A stretch of DNA of 64,000 nucleotides from Haliclystus octoradiatus (lineage: Eukaryota > Cnidaria > Staurozoa > Stauromedusae > Haliclystidae): NCBI GenBank assembly GCA_916610825.1, contig OU744446.1, positions 29,216,445 to 29,280,444 on the forward strand, read 5' to 3'. The translations under genes and the position numbers were made by a program. The notes below the pieces were generated by a model, which was given only the letters and a program-made list of their open reading frames with translations, made no database searches and was not told the DNA's origin. Positions 33,775 through 46,730 of the stretch are shown here, piece after piece (the first letter of the stretch is position 1; the number at the start of each line of letters is the position of its first letter).

Positions 33775-36700
33775 ACCTGCTTACACGTTTTAGTGGGGTG
33801 CTCAAGCATCAGGCGACACGCCTCTCGCGAAGAATGGAAAGACCTTTTTGCGGCTAGCCCACACCAGTAATTTTAATGAAAGACGTAGCAAATTTGGCAC
33901 GTGCGTTTTAGAAAAAGAATACAAACGAAGTCTACCGTGAAATGGTTTTCTTTTAATCAGAACGATGAAAACATTTGATTGTTTTAGGAGACAGTTGAAT
34001 ACAAAGAACACATCGTTATTATTTCACACTATATTTGAGACACTCTAGTCTTTTGCTGCTATGGAAACATTGTGTACAAGTTTATGACGTTAATCGTTTG
34101 CTGAACGAGAGGAAAAGATTAATGGTCTAGTTTTGATTTCAACATCATGAATACACAGGTTTGACCATTAAAATAATGTAGCTTCTACCGTAATAGTCTT
34201 CATGTAGAGAGTTCAAGTCGTCAGCCCTCAGGCTGAATAGAGCTAGCCTTCTACAGAGGTATTCAGACATAGGAACTTCTTCAAAACAGAGTATAATTTA
34301 ATGTATCATGGATTTATGACGAAAGCGGCAATTTGTATTCAAGTGTTAGTTACGTAAGGCGGTATATATGTATGACTATAAAGGTTATTGAAGTTGGTTA
34401 TCAGACGTTTAATTTCCTGAAATATTGATTAAATGTCCTTGAAATTTTCTTTCGAATTTTAAGAAGAGATATAAATAACATTATTATAATGATTGAGCTA
34501 AGATTTATTTATTGTCAATAACCGATTGTGTACAAATTCCATAATCCGTCAATGTTGGTATACAGAGATATATACATACACTTGGGTATTTTTCAAAACA
34601 ATTTCTACACGTTGAAATAATTAGTGGAGGTATGCATAATGATATTAGGCTTTTCGTTTCAGTTTTTGTTTATATGTTCAATGCAACACCACGCGTGTCT
34701 CTTTATAGACACGTAATATTGTTTGCAAATATGATGAAAAGTTTTTCCTATCTATAACCGGCTATACGATTCAGGTTATAAAGATCTAAACAATGAAAGA
34801 TTACATGATTACAATATAGGCTACATAAATCAAAGCAGTACTTACACTATAACGCGGCATATGCAGATTAGCTTAGATAAAAAGACTTATAATCATTGCT
34901 TTTTGTAGAGATCAATTCGATTTAATACTGTTTATGATATGGTGATAACCTGCCTAATACCTGATATCATGAACCTTATTAGTCACTTTGTACATGAGTA
35001 TTAGCATACAGGCTCATCTATAATCGTCACAGTTCTGAATTTAGTTATGTTACATTAGATCTATTTCAGAAACCTTGCTATATGGTCGCATTCTATGCAT
35101 TATAGTATTTAATGGGACCTTTGACAGTTTCCATGAAAACCATAAAAGCGAGCGTGCAGCAGAAATAGAATGCGAAGCGTGATTCTATTTGTATTTTTAG
35201 ATCATAAAAGCAAAGCGATGTCCTGTAGATACTTTCATCTATGAGTAGAATGCAGCCTACGTTAAACAAGTAACTTTAACATATCATTGATAGAAGATAA
35301 CATCATATTGTCAATCTATAAACTAACTAACATGTAAATAATACTATAACGTTAATCATAAATATAGGATTTAATAGTCGAACATTTAGAATAGAAATTA
35401 TCATGGATTCATAAGAGCGATTTAAAATAATAATAAATCAAATAGATTAAATGTACCTTATATTCTACTAGCTTCCAGAGTATATATATATATAATTGTA
35501 TGTTGACTTCCCACTTTCGCTTGATTAATGACACGAAGTAGATTCTAGATTGTCTTGTGTGTGTGGTTTTCAGTAAAAAGAGAATAGAATAGAACAGGCC
35601 GCAAAGAAACTGTTGTTCCCAAAATCAAAACGAGGACAATTTAACTTTCGTTCTTTATGCACGCTTTACTTTACGAAAGGATAGTGTTTGCAAACACTTG
35701 ACTACGAACTGCCTTGGACAATCTTATTTTAAGATTAAGTTATTAAAACTGATATAATACCTGTTGGAAATTTAATGACTGGCAATCTACTTGATAGTGT
35801 TCAATAACATCAACTCTCTTTTTTGGTTGTCATTTACTTCGGATATCTTTATTGCAATAATGCCGGATTTAGACCAATGTCAATATCACCATTACCTATA
35901 CCGTTCAGTTGGATTTCACCGACAACTTTTCTTTTCAGATAACAACACTGCTTATAATAATGATAACGTAAACTGTTTAGCAATAACACGTCAGGTAAGA
36001 ATCAACATTAATTTTCTGTTGTATTTCAATAGAATATAATCTATAACCGCTCTCAATCTCTGTGTGTATTTTAGAAGGATTATATGGGTCGCGTGCACAT
36101 AATTTTTATACTATGGTGGTCACTGAGTGTCAATACATACTACTATCGGTCTTAAGATTTACTAAGTTGTAGCCTGGTTCGATTTTGTTACACCAGAGCG
36201 TTACTATTACCATAGAGACACTATAGGGTCCTGCGCATGTTCATCGATGCCATCGGTCAAATACAGTTTGCCCATGGTTTGCCAAACTTTACAACTCAAG
36301 CCTTTTTTAAATAACAAACAATTCGTTTTAAGATAGATGAAACAATACTAATTAGGTAAGAGTCACGCGTCAATGGAAATTGATTGAAACAAAACAGCGC
36401 ATGCGTATTGCATTATTCGTTAACGGGAATTTAGTACTGAGTTTCAAAGTTTGTAAATTAATGTACAACGATGGTATCTCTAATTAATTTTATCGCGAAG
36501 AAGTATCTTTAGCCAGAATGAGCTTTTGCAATGATGTCTGCTAGGCACATTACACAATCATTAACAATAGAATCAATTTGAAAAGGTTAAATGTATTTAT
36601 AAAGGAAAGCCTATTGTCAAATCGTGTGTATAAAGTCATCATATCTTTTGAATAACTACAAAATGTGGGTGGTTTTTGATTTTAATTATTTATAATTTTT

Positions 36701-38339
36701 TTACATTACAAATAAAGTGGATTTTAATGTACTATCTCTTTGTAGGACCCTAGATAATAATGCATCGGTAACGCAAAATAGGTCCTGGTAAAGAATGATT
36801 GGAAAAATATAGTCAGCTATAGCTTTTGCAATTACTCACAGCGTAAAATAATTTGATAACTCTTTTTAACAGGTTAGATACCATTTTAGTAAAGTTTTCA
36901 ATAGAGTTTATTCTTCTAATTTTGACATTGACGGGGAAAAACGATAAGATCAGATTGTTTGTTCTTGATTCAGTAAGTTATACATGAATGCATTATTGTC
37001 TATATCGCACTAGATGTTTATTTAAAAGCAATGATTCACGTGAAAGAGTCTTTCTGCTCACGTATTAGCGCGTGCCACATTTTTTAAACGCAATGACGGT
37101 TAAACAATGTGATAGACGCCAAGGTATAATCATTCTAGAGTGCCGCTTTCAGTGAAAACACTGGGATTTTCATTATATATAACCTAAAAAGCAATATCAT
37201 CATTGGTTCTGTTGATGATTTTTTACGTAAATTCTACGGTTCCATCTTTTAATTGCAAAGCAGATTTAATTTGAAGGAAGATGAAATAAACAGTGTGTTT
37301 TTGGCACGCCCTCCTCCAAGAAAACTAATCATTTTGTAATAAAAAGGATGCCATTAATTAAGGTAATTAAACCATGTAATTACACTACTATTCTTATAAA
37401 TAAATGAAGGAGGGAGCTTTCAGACTTATAATGATGATAATTTATTTGCAATTTGTCTTAAGAATTGTTTGTAAGATTCTAATCCTTAATTCGGTGTCAT
37501 CTATCCATGATCTAATGCATATACTCTCAAGTAGTTAGATTTTGTGCTATGATTTGATTTGTGTAAGGAACGCTGATATAGTTTTTTCCCGAGCTTTTTA
37601 CTACTACACGTGCCGCAATTCAGACAATTCTGATATTTTATCGTCGGTTGATCGCAATATTAATATGAAGAACTGTACTATAATGAATAATAGTCGGTGC
37701 TTAGGCATAAAACACCCGAAAGAGTTGTTGTCGCATTTCACATCATTTTGCCTACGCCATCGTACAAATTCTTCGGTATGATTGATTCTGTCTCATTCAC
37801 AACAGATAGAAATGAGTATCATAATATGACTATTTGAAATAGATCATTCATATTTCACTGAGAGTCATAGTACCAAGTACCGAAAATGTCTTCTTTGGGA
37901 AATCATTTTTATGTGTGCAAATCTTCAGACGAAGAACAAAGATATAGCATGCTTCGTCTACTAATTATCGTGAGTTATTAATTCCTTTTATCAAACACTG
38001 ACCAGCGTTCATTTATTCTGTTTATGTGATTGAGTAAGCTAAACAGTACTATGCCTACTATGATAGCTCATTCTCTCTGCACTTGCTGGCAAATACCGTA
38101 CATTTCCAATGCCATCTATATAGTGTCAATTGCTCCAAGTCGGTAATTGACTTCGCCTTGAATATCAAACGAAGAGATACGCAAGGGACGATATAAGCCG
38201 TTGATGCCCTTTTTATTTCTGCATACCATCGATAAGCCGAAGCACTAAGAAGAATGTCCCACATTCTTTAGCTTCATTCCAGTATTAATCTAAAAGGACG
38301 ATGTTATGACTTATAAATGAGCATAAATTTTGCAGAATG

Positions 38340-38840
38340 CAGTTGTTTTTTTTACTCGATTCTAATTATATCTAGTAGGTGTGAGTGGGTGGACATTGAA
38401 GAAGCGCTACTAAGAACTCAGGTGATAAACGAAATAATTCTATATACATCCTCTAGAAAAAATGGCAGTCCACTAATTCCTCATACTAGATAGTTCAAAA
38501 TTGATTGCTGTTTTGCAGAAAAAATTATTTTTTATTCACATCTATATATAGTAAGTGTGGGTGAACATCGAAACAAGCTCTATACAACCAACTCCGATGA
38601 TAATCGAATTGACCGCTCTGCTATACTGTATCCTCTAGCAAAACGGCAATACATATTCCTTCAATATATAGTTCAAAATCCATGATAGGTTTTTCCATTT
38701 TCAAAACGATTTTTTCATTCACAGCTTATAAATATCTATAGCAATTTTTGGCGTGCGCAAATAGAAATTTCAACAAGCGCTACTACCAACTCGGATGAAC
38801 GTCAAATAGACCCTCTATATATATAATCTCTGACGTATTA
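38340..38840. repeat. Diverged tandem repeat, ~185-bp unit, about 2.7 copies
   Basis: Three successive blocks begin TTTTTTACTCGATTCTAATT, TTTTTTATTCACATCTATAT and TTTTTTCATTCACAGCTTAT. Each continues with GTG(A/G)G(T/C)…ACATCGAA-like, AAGC(G)CTA, (A)ACTC(A/C)G(G)TGA, CCTCTAG(A/C)AAAA.GGCA and ATAGTTCAAAAT parts; the third copy is cut short. Identity between copies is moderate, so the array is old. Confidence 0.7.
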
Positions 38841-39148
38841 TCGATGCGTTCCACAATAATTAATATGTCAATTATTCTGATCAGTTGAGTCTAGGTAATA
38901 TATGTTTTAGTAGTTATCTTCAACTGCCTTAGATATAGATCCAAACTTGTTTATTTTAATCTAATTTAAAAACTTTTAATTTAGAGTTATTTTGATATAT
39001 CTATATCATTAAGGAGCAAAGGCCATGCAGATAAAGGCAATCGTCAAAATAGGAACATGGAATCTCATTTTTTTCTTCTAATCGATAAGAAATGTGAAAA
39101 CGTTCATTATAAATCCAACGAAGTCATAAATTGTAGGTGGCAATTTTC

Positions 39149-39169
39149 ATGATGATGATGATGATGATG
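39149..39169. repeat. (GAT)n trinucleotide run
   Basis: Seven GAT units in the gene desert, no further context. Confidence 0.9.
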
Positions 39170-41551
39170 TTATTTGTTTCGATACTGCCAACAAATTCAT
39201 AAATTGAAATTTTCGTGTAAACATACTTGTTTTTAAGCAATTATAGGTGTGTCCGTGTGAAACTATTAGTTACAGGATGCTACGCCTAACCTTCTATTGT
39301 GATGTTAGGATACAAAGAATATTATCAGCTATATACTTGTTTACCGTAAGTAATATATAATTTCTCTATGTTATTATAAATGCAGATACGATGACACTAT
39401 TATTTACCTTCTAACTTTATATGTAATAGCCTAATATTGTAACTTTTAATGTTATAATAATTACGTCAATTCATGTAAGTTCTAATGCGTAATTCCAGCA
39501 ATTGATCAGAATAAGCCACGTATAGTACTTATACATTTACCAGATTAGTAACCAAGTCAAACTTTAGTTTTTTAGATATTACATTAGAGTTAATTGAGAT
39601 TTCAGTTTTGCTACGTAATGATTTACAACCTCTGAAAGTTTGGATTTTAAATTTGCGACAGTTTAGCCATGCCGTGCTTATATAGCTACTATGAATGTAC
39701 CACTCTGTGCCAATAAAATATACCTTCTCAACTTAAGTAGTCAAGAGACCTTAGTTTGTGTCAAGGATAAATACATAACTTGGAGTAATTAATAATGAAA
39801 ATCACCATACTTTTCTTAAATTGGAGAACAGTAAAGAGTTTATGAACCTTCAGATATACGACCTTGAAAATTCATAAGAATAATCTATAAAATTAAGCAG
39901 TGATGCAATCGGTACCCATAGAATACACATTACTGTACTACAAAATGCTTCAAATGCCTTACCATGTTTTTATCCTTTTATAATCTGATGTCTGAGTACA
40001 ACAATACTATGAATGTTTATATAAATTATAGCAATGGAATTCTTCAAAACATTTTAGATTCTTTTTTGAAATTTTGTGCAAATTTGTTAAAGCAAAATTC
40101 TGTACAAAGAATTTTATAAAATGAGGGGAAAGCATCGTAAAGAATAGGAATTTAGCATGAAAATAGATTTATAACGTTGGATGCCTCTCAATTGCGCTCT
40201 CCATTTTGTTGCGATTTTAGAACAATCGAAATTCAATTAAAGTTACGCAATTGAATGGAATAGTCCGAGTAATAAACCAACAATGGAACAGTTAACCACG
40301 CATGTTATTCTTAACAGTCTAAGAATAATAAAGTCATGTGAAACAAACTTCCATAACATATTATATCCTTTCTATTTCTATTATTTTGTAAAAATCCCAA
40401 TAAACCGATTTTCTTGCGTTTATAGTCATTTTATATAACAACTTGTATAACAAGGAATGATATGGATATAAAATGCTTGTTTCAGTAGGCCTCAGTGTTC
40501 CCAGTAAAAAATAATTTTCTTTTCAATGAGTGAAAGATCAGTTACAAAAATGTTTATTGATGAGGAAAACATCCAAAAAAACATGAATAAAATAGGAACT
40601 GTTTGTTTTTAAATGCTGTAGAATTATTGTATAAGTTCTCATACCGTGCCATTCATATGAATTTGTTATGAACGGATAATAGAAGCGAGATGCATAAAAA
40701 GAACGCAGCATAGAATTTAGTTGACGTTGTGACAAATTTATTTTCTCATCATTACTAGCTGGATGTTTCCTCCTAAGAATATTTGTTGATTCGTTTTATA
40801 TCATTTTTTGCAGAGAGAATCACTTTGCTCTCGTAGCTCAAAAGAAGTTCTGAGTTTATTATTGACAATAAAAGATTCATCAGTATTATCAATTTTAAAG
40901 CAACAAGTAAAACGAATAAAAAGTTGTTTTGTTGTGCAGCAGAAAGAGTCAAATAAGGTACAGGAATTTCATCGAAGACCACCAACATCAAACGGTTAGT
41001 TGAATAATTATTTTTATACATTTTATAAGAACACTCAATCTGAAACTGGACACTTGCGTCCTTACCTGTGGGGACATAAAATAGTAAAATAAGGCTGAGC
41101 TGAAAGGCGGTCAAACATTTCTATCCATCACATCTATATATAGAATTTAATAATCAGAATTCAGGATTTCTGATTTGATCCTATTGACTAAACTTTACTA
41201 TTATGTATATTCTTGATAGCAATAATAAAAAGCATATATACTTGAATTTTGAGAATCATCAAATAGAACTGCTCTTCTCTGCATGATTAAATATTTATAG
41301 GTGCAGCTTATTATGTAGTATACATGGAATTGGTAATTATCCATTTTAAATTCATTCTATAATTTATGCATATGATATATTTTATCAATGGAATAAACTT
41401 GCAAATAAAGGAATAATTAAATTGAAGCATCCACTTAAAAGGTTGCAGAAATAAACACTAAAAATATGGATTACATTTGCTATGATACTCTTGAATATTA
41501 TTATTGTTATTATTGTTGTATGGAGAATAGAACATTGAAATCAGTTTTATG

Positions 41552-41608
41552 TGGGGATATAAAGCAAGATGGGACATTAAAAGAGGGGATATTAACCGAG
41601 TTCGACTG
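41552..41608. mobile_element. Truncated MITE, right end
   Basis: GGGACATTAAAAGAGGGGATATTAACCGAGTTCGACTG matches the right end of the element at 6735-6908 (shown here as its key blocks GGGACATTAAAA, TATTAAC.GAGTT and GACTG). No matching left end was found nearby. Confidence 0.5.
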
Positions 41609-43678
41609 TAATATTATTATTGATGGTGAGGGGGTGACGTAATTTATTCCATTTCATCATTCAACTATATTTATTATCCAAAAAGGTTTCATTCACTTCC
41701 GTAACGTAGGCAGAAGGTCATCAGAGAGAGACATCAGTCACTCACGTAGCTATTGTAGCCTATCATAATCAATGGTCTTTTCAGGTAGCTACTACTAAAG
41801 GCACTAAGAATATTAGTAGTATTTCCTATACTACGTGCGTAGGAAGAATCAAATTCAGATACAATTATATCAGTGTAATTTAGTAATTTTAACGAATAAT
41901 GCCTCACAAGAAGTCATCTAGATAAATGTTTACTTGAAACAACAACAAGCGATCTTATATATTCTCATAGTTACAGATTATTTGCGCTGTTTGCTATCAA
42001 TATTTCAGTAACATTTTCTTGTTTTTGAGCAAAAGTTTGTTTCAAGTTTCTTATTATAAGCCATAACATTTAGCTTACATTATAGAAAATCAATTTTAAA
42101 CTCTATATGACTGTATGGGTTTTACGGTATAATTTACCAGTAAACGTGATATATCATATGCATCCGTCGATAAATCAGATAGTTATAATATATAGCTCCA
42201 AGACCTCTAATTGAACAGTAAAACTATATAGATAAAGCAATGAAGGATGAAATCAATTCCAAGAAGAATGTTAATGTGCTTGGGAAAGATGTGATTTGAT
42301 TTAATTTTATTGTGGTTCTGTTTTTCGAACTGTTTTTCGAAATTTACTGACATTGGGGCTATTCCAGTAGATTTTACAGTATTCTATAACTGCAAAAGGG
42401 GCGGCGTATCAAATATTTTACAAAACAATCGAATTTCATTGGAAAAATTAGCTATGATAAAAAACTTCGGATATGATAAACTTCTGAATTGTTTAGTAAA
42501 GGCGCTCATGTATTTGTTCCTTTGGACTTTACTCGACAATTGTTGCACAGAAAATATAGAATAGTGTGCTTGCAGCGTGTGTGGGTTTTTCACTGTCAAA
42601 GTAATAATTATGTCCTAATTAATTTGCGTGCACCGGTATATACGCCTGTTTATGGCAACGTTGGAATTAATCCACGCGAATGTAGAGGTTATTAGAGCTA
42701 TGTGAGTATAACAAAAAGCATAACATTTGGATTCAGTACCATGACACAGATAATTAGTCTCCTTGGCATTTTTTATTGAATTTTAATTAAAAGTGATCTC
42801 GGCGAAGAGAACCAACCGAAGAAATTGTCTAGAGCCGGATAATTACATTTTGTCATATGTAATAGAGTTTGTCTCCATCAGCTATGGTTTGCTTAAGTCA
42901 TTTTGTCTCATATCACATCCTAATCGGTCTTGGTTTAATTGGATACGATACGATAGCCAATAGAAAAGGCTTAAACAGGAATATAGTGACTCGACTTTCC
43001 TGATATGCGTAACGTCTAATAAGATTTGTAGTGATATTGATGTGGCAGTGACAAGAAGTGTAGTGTATAATAGAGTGACATTGATCAGACGTATGTCTCG
43101 TATTGAAACGGATGAAGTGAAATGATGATGATGATGATCATAGCTATTTAATAATTATGATTATATGACCATCGCTAGCATCGGTGTAGCATATACTTAA
43201 TGTCACATGATGTAACTCAAAATATTTCTGTTACTTACAGATAATCCTAAGATAAAATCCTTACCTAGATAGTTGATCTTTAATATGAAACTTTTAATCC
43301 ATAAGTTAGTAAACAAGTGTTCTTTGTTGGTTAAATCATTCGCACTCATAGTTTGAGAACCAAGCAATTGTGAATGATTTGAAATATTCTAGAATGTACT
43401 CCGTCTACCTGTCTACTGTTGATGTGAATGCAATGTTCTTCTATAAAACGGAAAGGCTGAGATTAATAGCAAAGCACGATGCTTTGTTTGCTGTTTACCA
43501 ACGATTTCTATTTGGTGCAAATCAATTGCACAATCACTAATCAAAACATTATCATTTCAATACTTGCTTTGCCCCCTTCTTTCGAAATTCTCGTTGTCTT
43601 AACGACGAGAGGTCCAAACACACCCTTGATTACGAAGCATTACGAAGTCGTCTTGTTTTCGTTATTACTGTTGTTTCA

Positions 43679-43709
43679 GTTCGGGATGGGTAGATGCACC
43701 ATCCCGAAC
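43679..43709. repeat. Small perfect hairpin
   Basis: GTTCGGGATGG and CCATCCCGAAC, 11-bp perfect arms around a 9-base loop. GC-rich against its surroundings. Role unknown. Confidence 0.85.
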
Positions 43710-44010
43710 AAACTATTGACTTGAAGCAACCCGCAGGAAATACCTCTGTTAGCAGTACCATGCATATTACAATGCTTGACGTACGACCACTGTTAATCAT
43801 ATTTATATTATTCAATGCAAATCAACTAGTACTGTTCTTGTTCTAATGAGAATGCCATGTAGTATCTTATAATACGGAAGACTGAGGCACGAGCCAGCAA
43901 CAAAACGACGACTCAGTAGGACACAATTGTCTGATATGTTCTTTCTTTTGTATCTTCTGGCAGGCTGCGCGCGACACTCATTGCCTATCCTTTCAGCACA
44001 TCAAATCAAA

Positions 44011-44086
44011 ATGTCGCGGTTATCGACAACTCTCACTCATCAACAAAATTACTCCGTCACAAGAGCAACTACACGTGTTAGCCAAG
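44011..44086 (+). other. Candidate upstream exon of cystine-knot gene C
   Basis: An ATG (44011) opens 25 codons ending at a strong donor (AAG|GTATGT) in phase 1. The acceptor at 46350, just before the coding exon of protein C, accepts phase 1 in frame, so splicing would add 27 residues in front of the signal peptide. It may instead be a 5' untranslated exon whose frame is open by chance. Confidence 0.3.
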
Positions 44087-46350
44087 GTATGTATCTTTTA
44101 AATTCTTTTTATTGTACAACTTATTTAATAATGGATATAGTTTGTCACAATGCACAGGCTTTCAACTCAAGCAAATATCCTATATTGTGACACATATACC
44201 ATCATTAGTCGGCTATCCCTAAACTCTTAATACATGATCAATCCGGCTTCCATAATATTCGTACTCAAGGGTCAATCATAGCATACTCGAGTGTATTAAC
44301 TGGGCCAATATTATGCTGTCGGCAATGTATCTAAGTTTTATACGCCCAAGTTGCGCGTGTGTATCCGGGGTGACTATATATATAATTCCGTATTATTCTC
44401 AGTACTAATATTTGGAAAGTATTGCAAGATAATCTCAATTGGATACAAATATTTTAATGTTATCCAAGTTTATATTATTTCATCAACGACTATTTGATTT
44501 CTAGCGGCGTCTTAGGATCTAGGATGTAGTATTATAGCTTCTGCAAGATTCATCTCTCTTGGAACACTGCTGAATCTAAACATCAATCAGAAACCATGTA
44601 AACACATATTGTGTCATGCGACAGTAGCAAATCTGAACGATAAAATGAAAAATATGGATTCTTTGAATACAGCATATACTGCTTTTATGATGATTGTAAT
44701 TAACGTAAGCGCTTGATATCATTCTATAATCACATCATTTATACGATGGTAACAACAATAATCAACGGATTATTATAACGCGTTTATAATAGTACATTTA
44801 TATCAATGTCGACACTTACCGATTTATTTATCCAAGTATTCCGTTCTAGGAGCATTAAGAGAAACAGAAATCAAAATTTAACTTGAACGTTAGCGACAAA
44901 CTTTCAATATAAAGCTTGTTACGATCGTATTGAACAATCCTCTTTAAAAGTTGTTATGATGTTTGCTACCAGATTTCCACGCAACAAAGCATTCTAGCAA
45001 ACAGAAAACGAGTGCTCTAGTAGTTGAACCGGTCGAGAATTATATTTATTCTAAACATTCATACAGAATTTGATTGTAACTTTACTACATCAAGACAGTG
45101 GACCTGTGGCTACATTGTTAAATTAGAGTACCACCCGTTTGTATAGGTGTGGTTATAAAAGCAGCTGATAAGGAACTTATGGGGAAGGAGATTTATACCT
45201 ATTTATACTCTATACTTTAGACGAAGTTTGAGGTAAAAACCATTCAGAAAACGTACGATTCAGCTTGACAAAGAGAGCTTGTTTATGTTGATTATTTATT
45301 CCTGGTGGCACAATGCTATTTTCTTGATAACATTTTTTAAAATAAAACTACATATCTGAAAAATTAAATCAGGAGTTCTGAATTAGGCGATTTTCATCGG
45401 TTAATAGCAAAACAATTATATTAAAGAATTGGTTAACTCATTATTAATTTATTAACCAGATGAGCTTAATTTTGTTCTGATTTTAGTTAATAAAACTCCA
45501 CAAGTATGAAAAATGATTATAGTATTTTATATAATTACAAATTAAAATTGTTTTTATTTACTTCTATATTAATCTACAATTTATTTAACGGGTACCTGAT
45601 TTTTCTAGATACATAATTTATGTATAGTTGCTATAGTAATGTGAAATGCATCTGTTACCAGATTGTCTCTGCACTTGAGTAGGTAATTGTTACTCAAAGT
45701 AGAAACTAAATAATATTTTACCGAACCAACGAATGATTTCTTGTCAAATTCTTTAAAACATTATATCATGATGGACACATAGCAGGCTCTTGCTATTTTG
45801 AAATAAATTACGTAAGCATCATCGATCGGTCAGTAGACTATATATTGCTAATGATAAGCTTGTGTCAGATTTCTGTTGAGGACGATATCCTAATCAGTAT
45901 TATGTGAGTATAATTATTGCAGTTTTTCTATCACATGAAATAAATTCCATGTGCGTGTTTGAAGCAAAACAGATTGGAAATCAACGATAAATCTATATTT
46001 TGGTTTAGTTATGATTAAACTTAATTTAATTTTCATATTTTAACATGTTGAATTAATAATATTTATATATATATCTTAAGTAGTATAGAATCATGTTCTG
46101 GAATTTATGGAATTTGGTTTTAACCTTATAGCGATATAAAAATCATAACTGTATAATCATGTATTTGTCGATAATATTTCTGAAATTGCTGAGCAAGCGC
46201 GAGCCAGAAACATTAGAAATAACTTTACACAGCGTAATATTATATTTTTAAATGTATATCATCAGCAAAGTTTTCCTCTATTTTAAACTGTTTGATATTT
46301 GTTATATTATTGTATTTTCTTATCAAGTTTTTCTCTTCTTTTTTCTTTAG
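44087..46350. other. Intergenic or intronic AT-rich region
   Basis: No coding exon supported. It ends in a strong polypyrimidine tract and acceptor (TTCTCTTCTTTTTTCTTTAG) at 46350, so at least its 3' part is likely an intron of cystine-knot gene C. Confidence 0.45.
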
Positions 46351-46355
46351 TGATC

Positions 46356-46730
46356 ATGCGGATGATAACATTATTCTTAATTGTTGGAGTGTTGATGGCA
46401 CGATGTAGTGGTAATTTAACGATTGGGCCTCATAAGCAAGTTTGTAAACCTGTACAATTTTTATCAGTTCCTGTGAAAATGCCTGGTTGTGCGACAGCAA
46501 GGATCGCTATGCAACAATGCGTTGGAACTTGTCTCTCGATATCGGGATATCCGTCTGCAAACGGATTACGATCGATGTGTAAATGTTGTCAACCTGTGAT
46601 GTGGAAAGATAAACAAATCCGATTGGAATGCGCTAATCCGTTTAATGGTGCTAGAGTAGTAGGAATGTATACCATTCGAGAAGCTGTTGCATGTGCTTGT
46701 ACGCCATGTGGAAGTTCAAGAAGGAGATAA
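46356..46730 (+). CDS. Cystine-knot protein C, bursicon-like (124 aa)
   Basis: From ATG 46356 a signal peptide (MRMITLFLIVGVLMARCSG) precedes one cystine-knot domain with 11 cysteines in the domain: VCKPV..PGC..CVGTC..CKCC..LEC..CACTPC, then a basic tail GSSRRR. Of the three paralogues this is the closest to bursicon in detail: the C.PV…V..PGC start, CVG.C, CKCCQP and the C.CTPC end are all close to the insect alpha and beta chains. GPA2-type thyrostimulin alpha chains share the PGC and CVG.C motifs but not CxCC. The coding sequence is uninterrupted and an acceptor ends five bases before the ATG. AATAAA lies 257 bp downstream (46987). A secreted dimeric ligand for an LGR-type receptor is the likely role, by family. 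Confidence 0.9.
   Translation: MRMITLFLIVGVLMARCSGNLTIGPHKQVCKPVQFLSVPVKMPGCATARIAMQQCVGTCLSISGYPSANGLRSMCKCCQPVMWKDKQIRLECANPFNGARVVGMYTIREAVACACTPCGSSRRR

Larger units (their letters stand above)
32281..43900. other. Gene desert
   Basis: About 11.6 kb with no supported coding exon. It contains a SINE (32960-33346), a tetranucleotide microsatellite (33638-33774), a diverged tandem repeat (38340-38840), a short ATG trinucleotide run (39149-39169), a MITE end (41552-41608) and a small perfect hairpin (43679-43709). A frame from ATG 35861 ending at an in-frame donor (CAG|GTAAGA) at about 35995 is a weak exon candidate only. Confidence 0.45.

Noticed and set aside
33531-33870. Long open frames on both strands with Tyr-Val-Cys-Met or Thr-Tyr-Ile-His repeats
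   Set aside because: Translations of the (GTAT)n microsatellite, not genes.
35861-35994. Candidate first exon (ATG 35861, donor CAG|GTAAGA)
   Set aside because: No signal peptide or domain and no compatible downstream exon in the next 8 kb.
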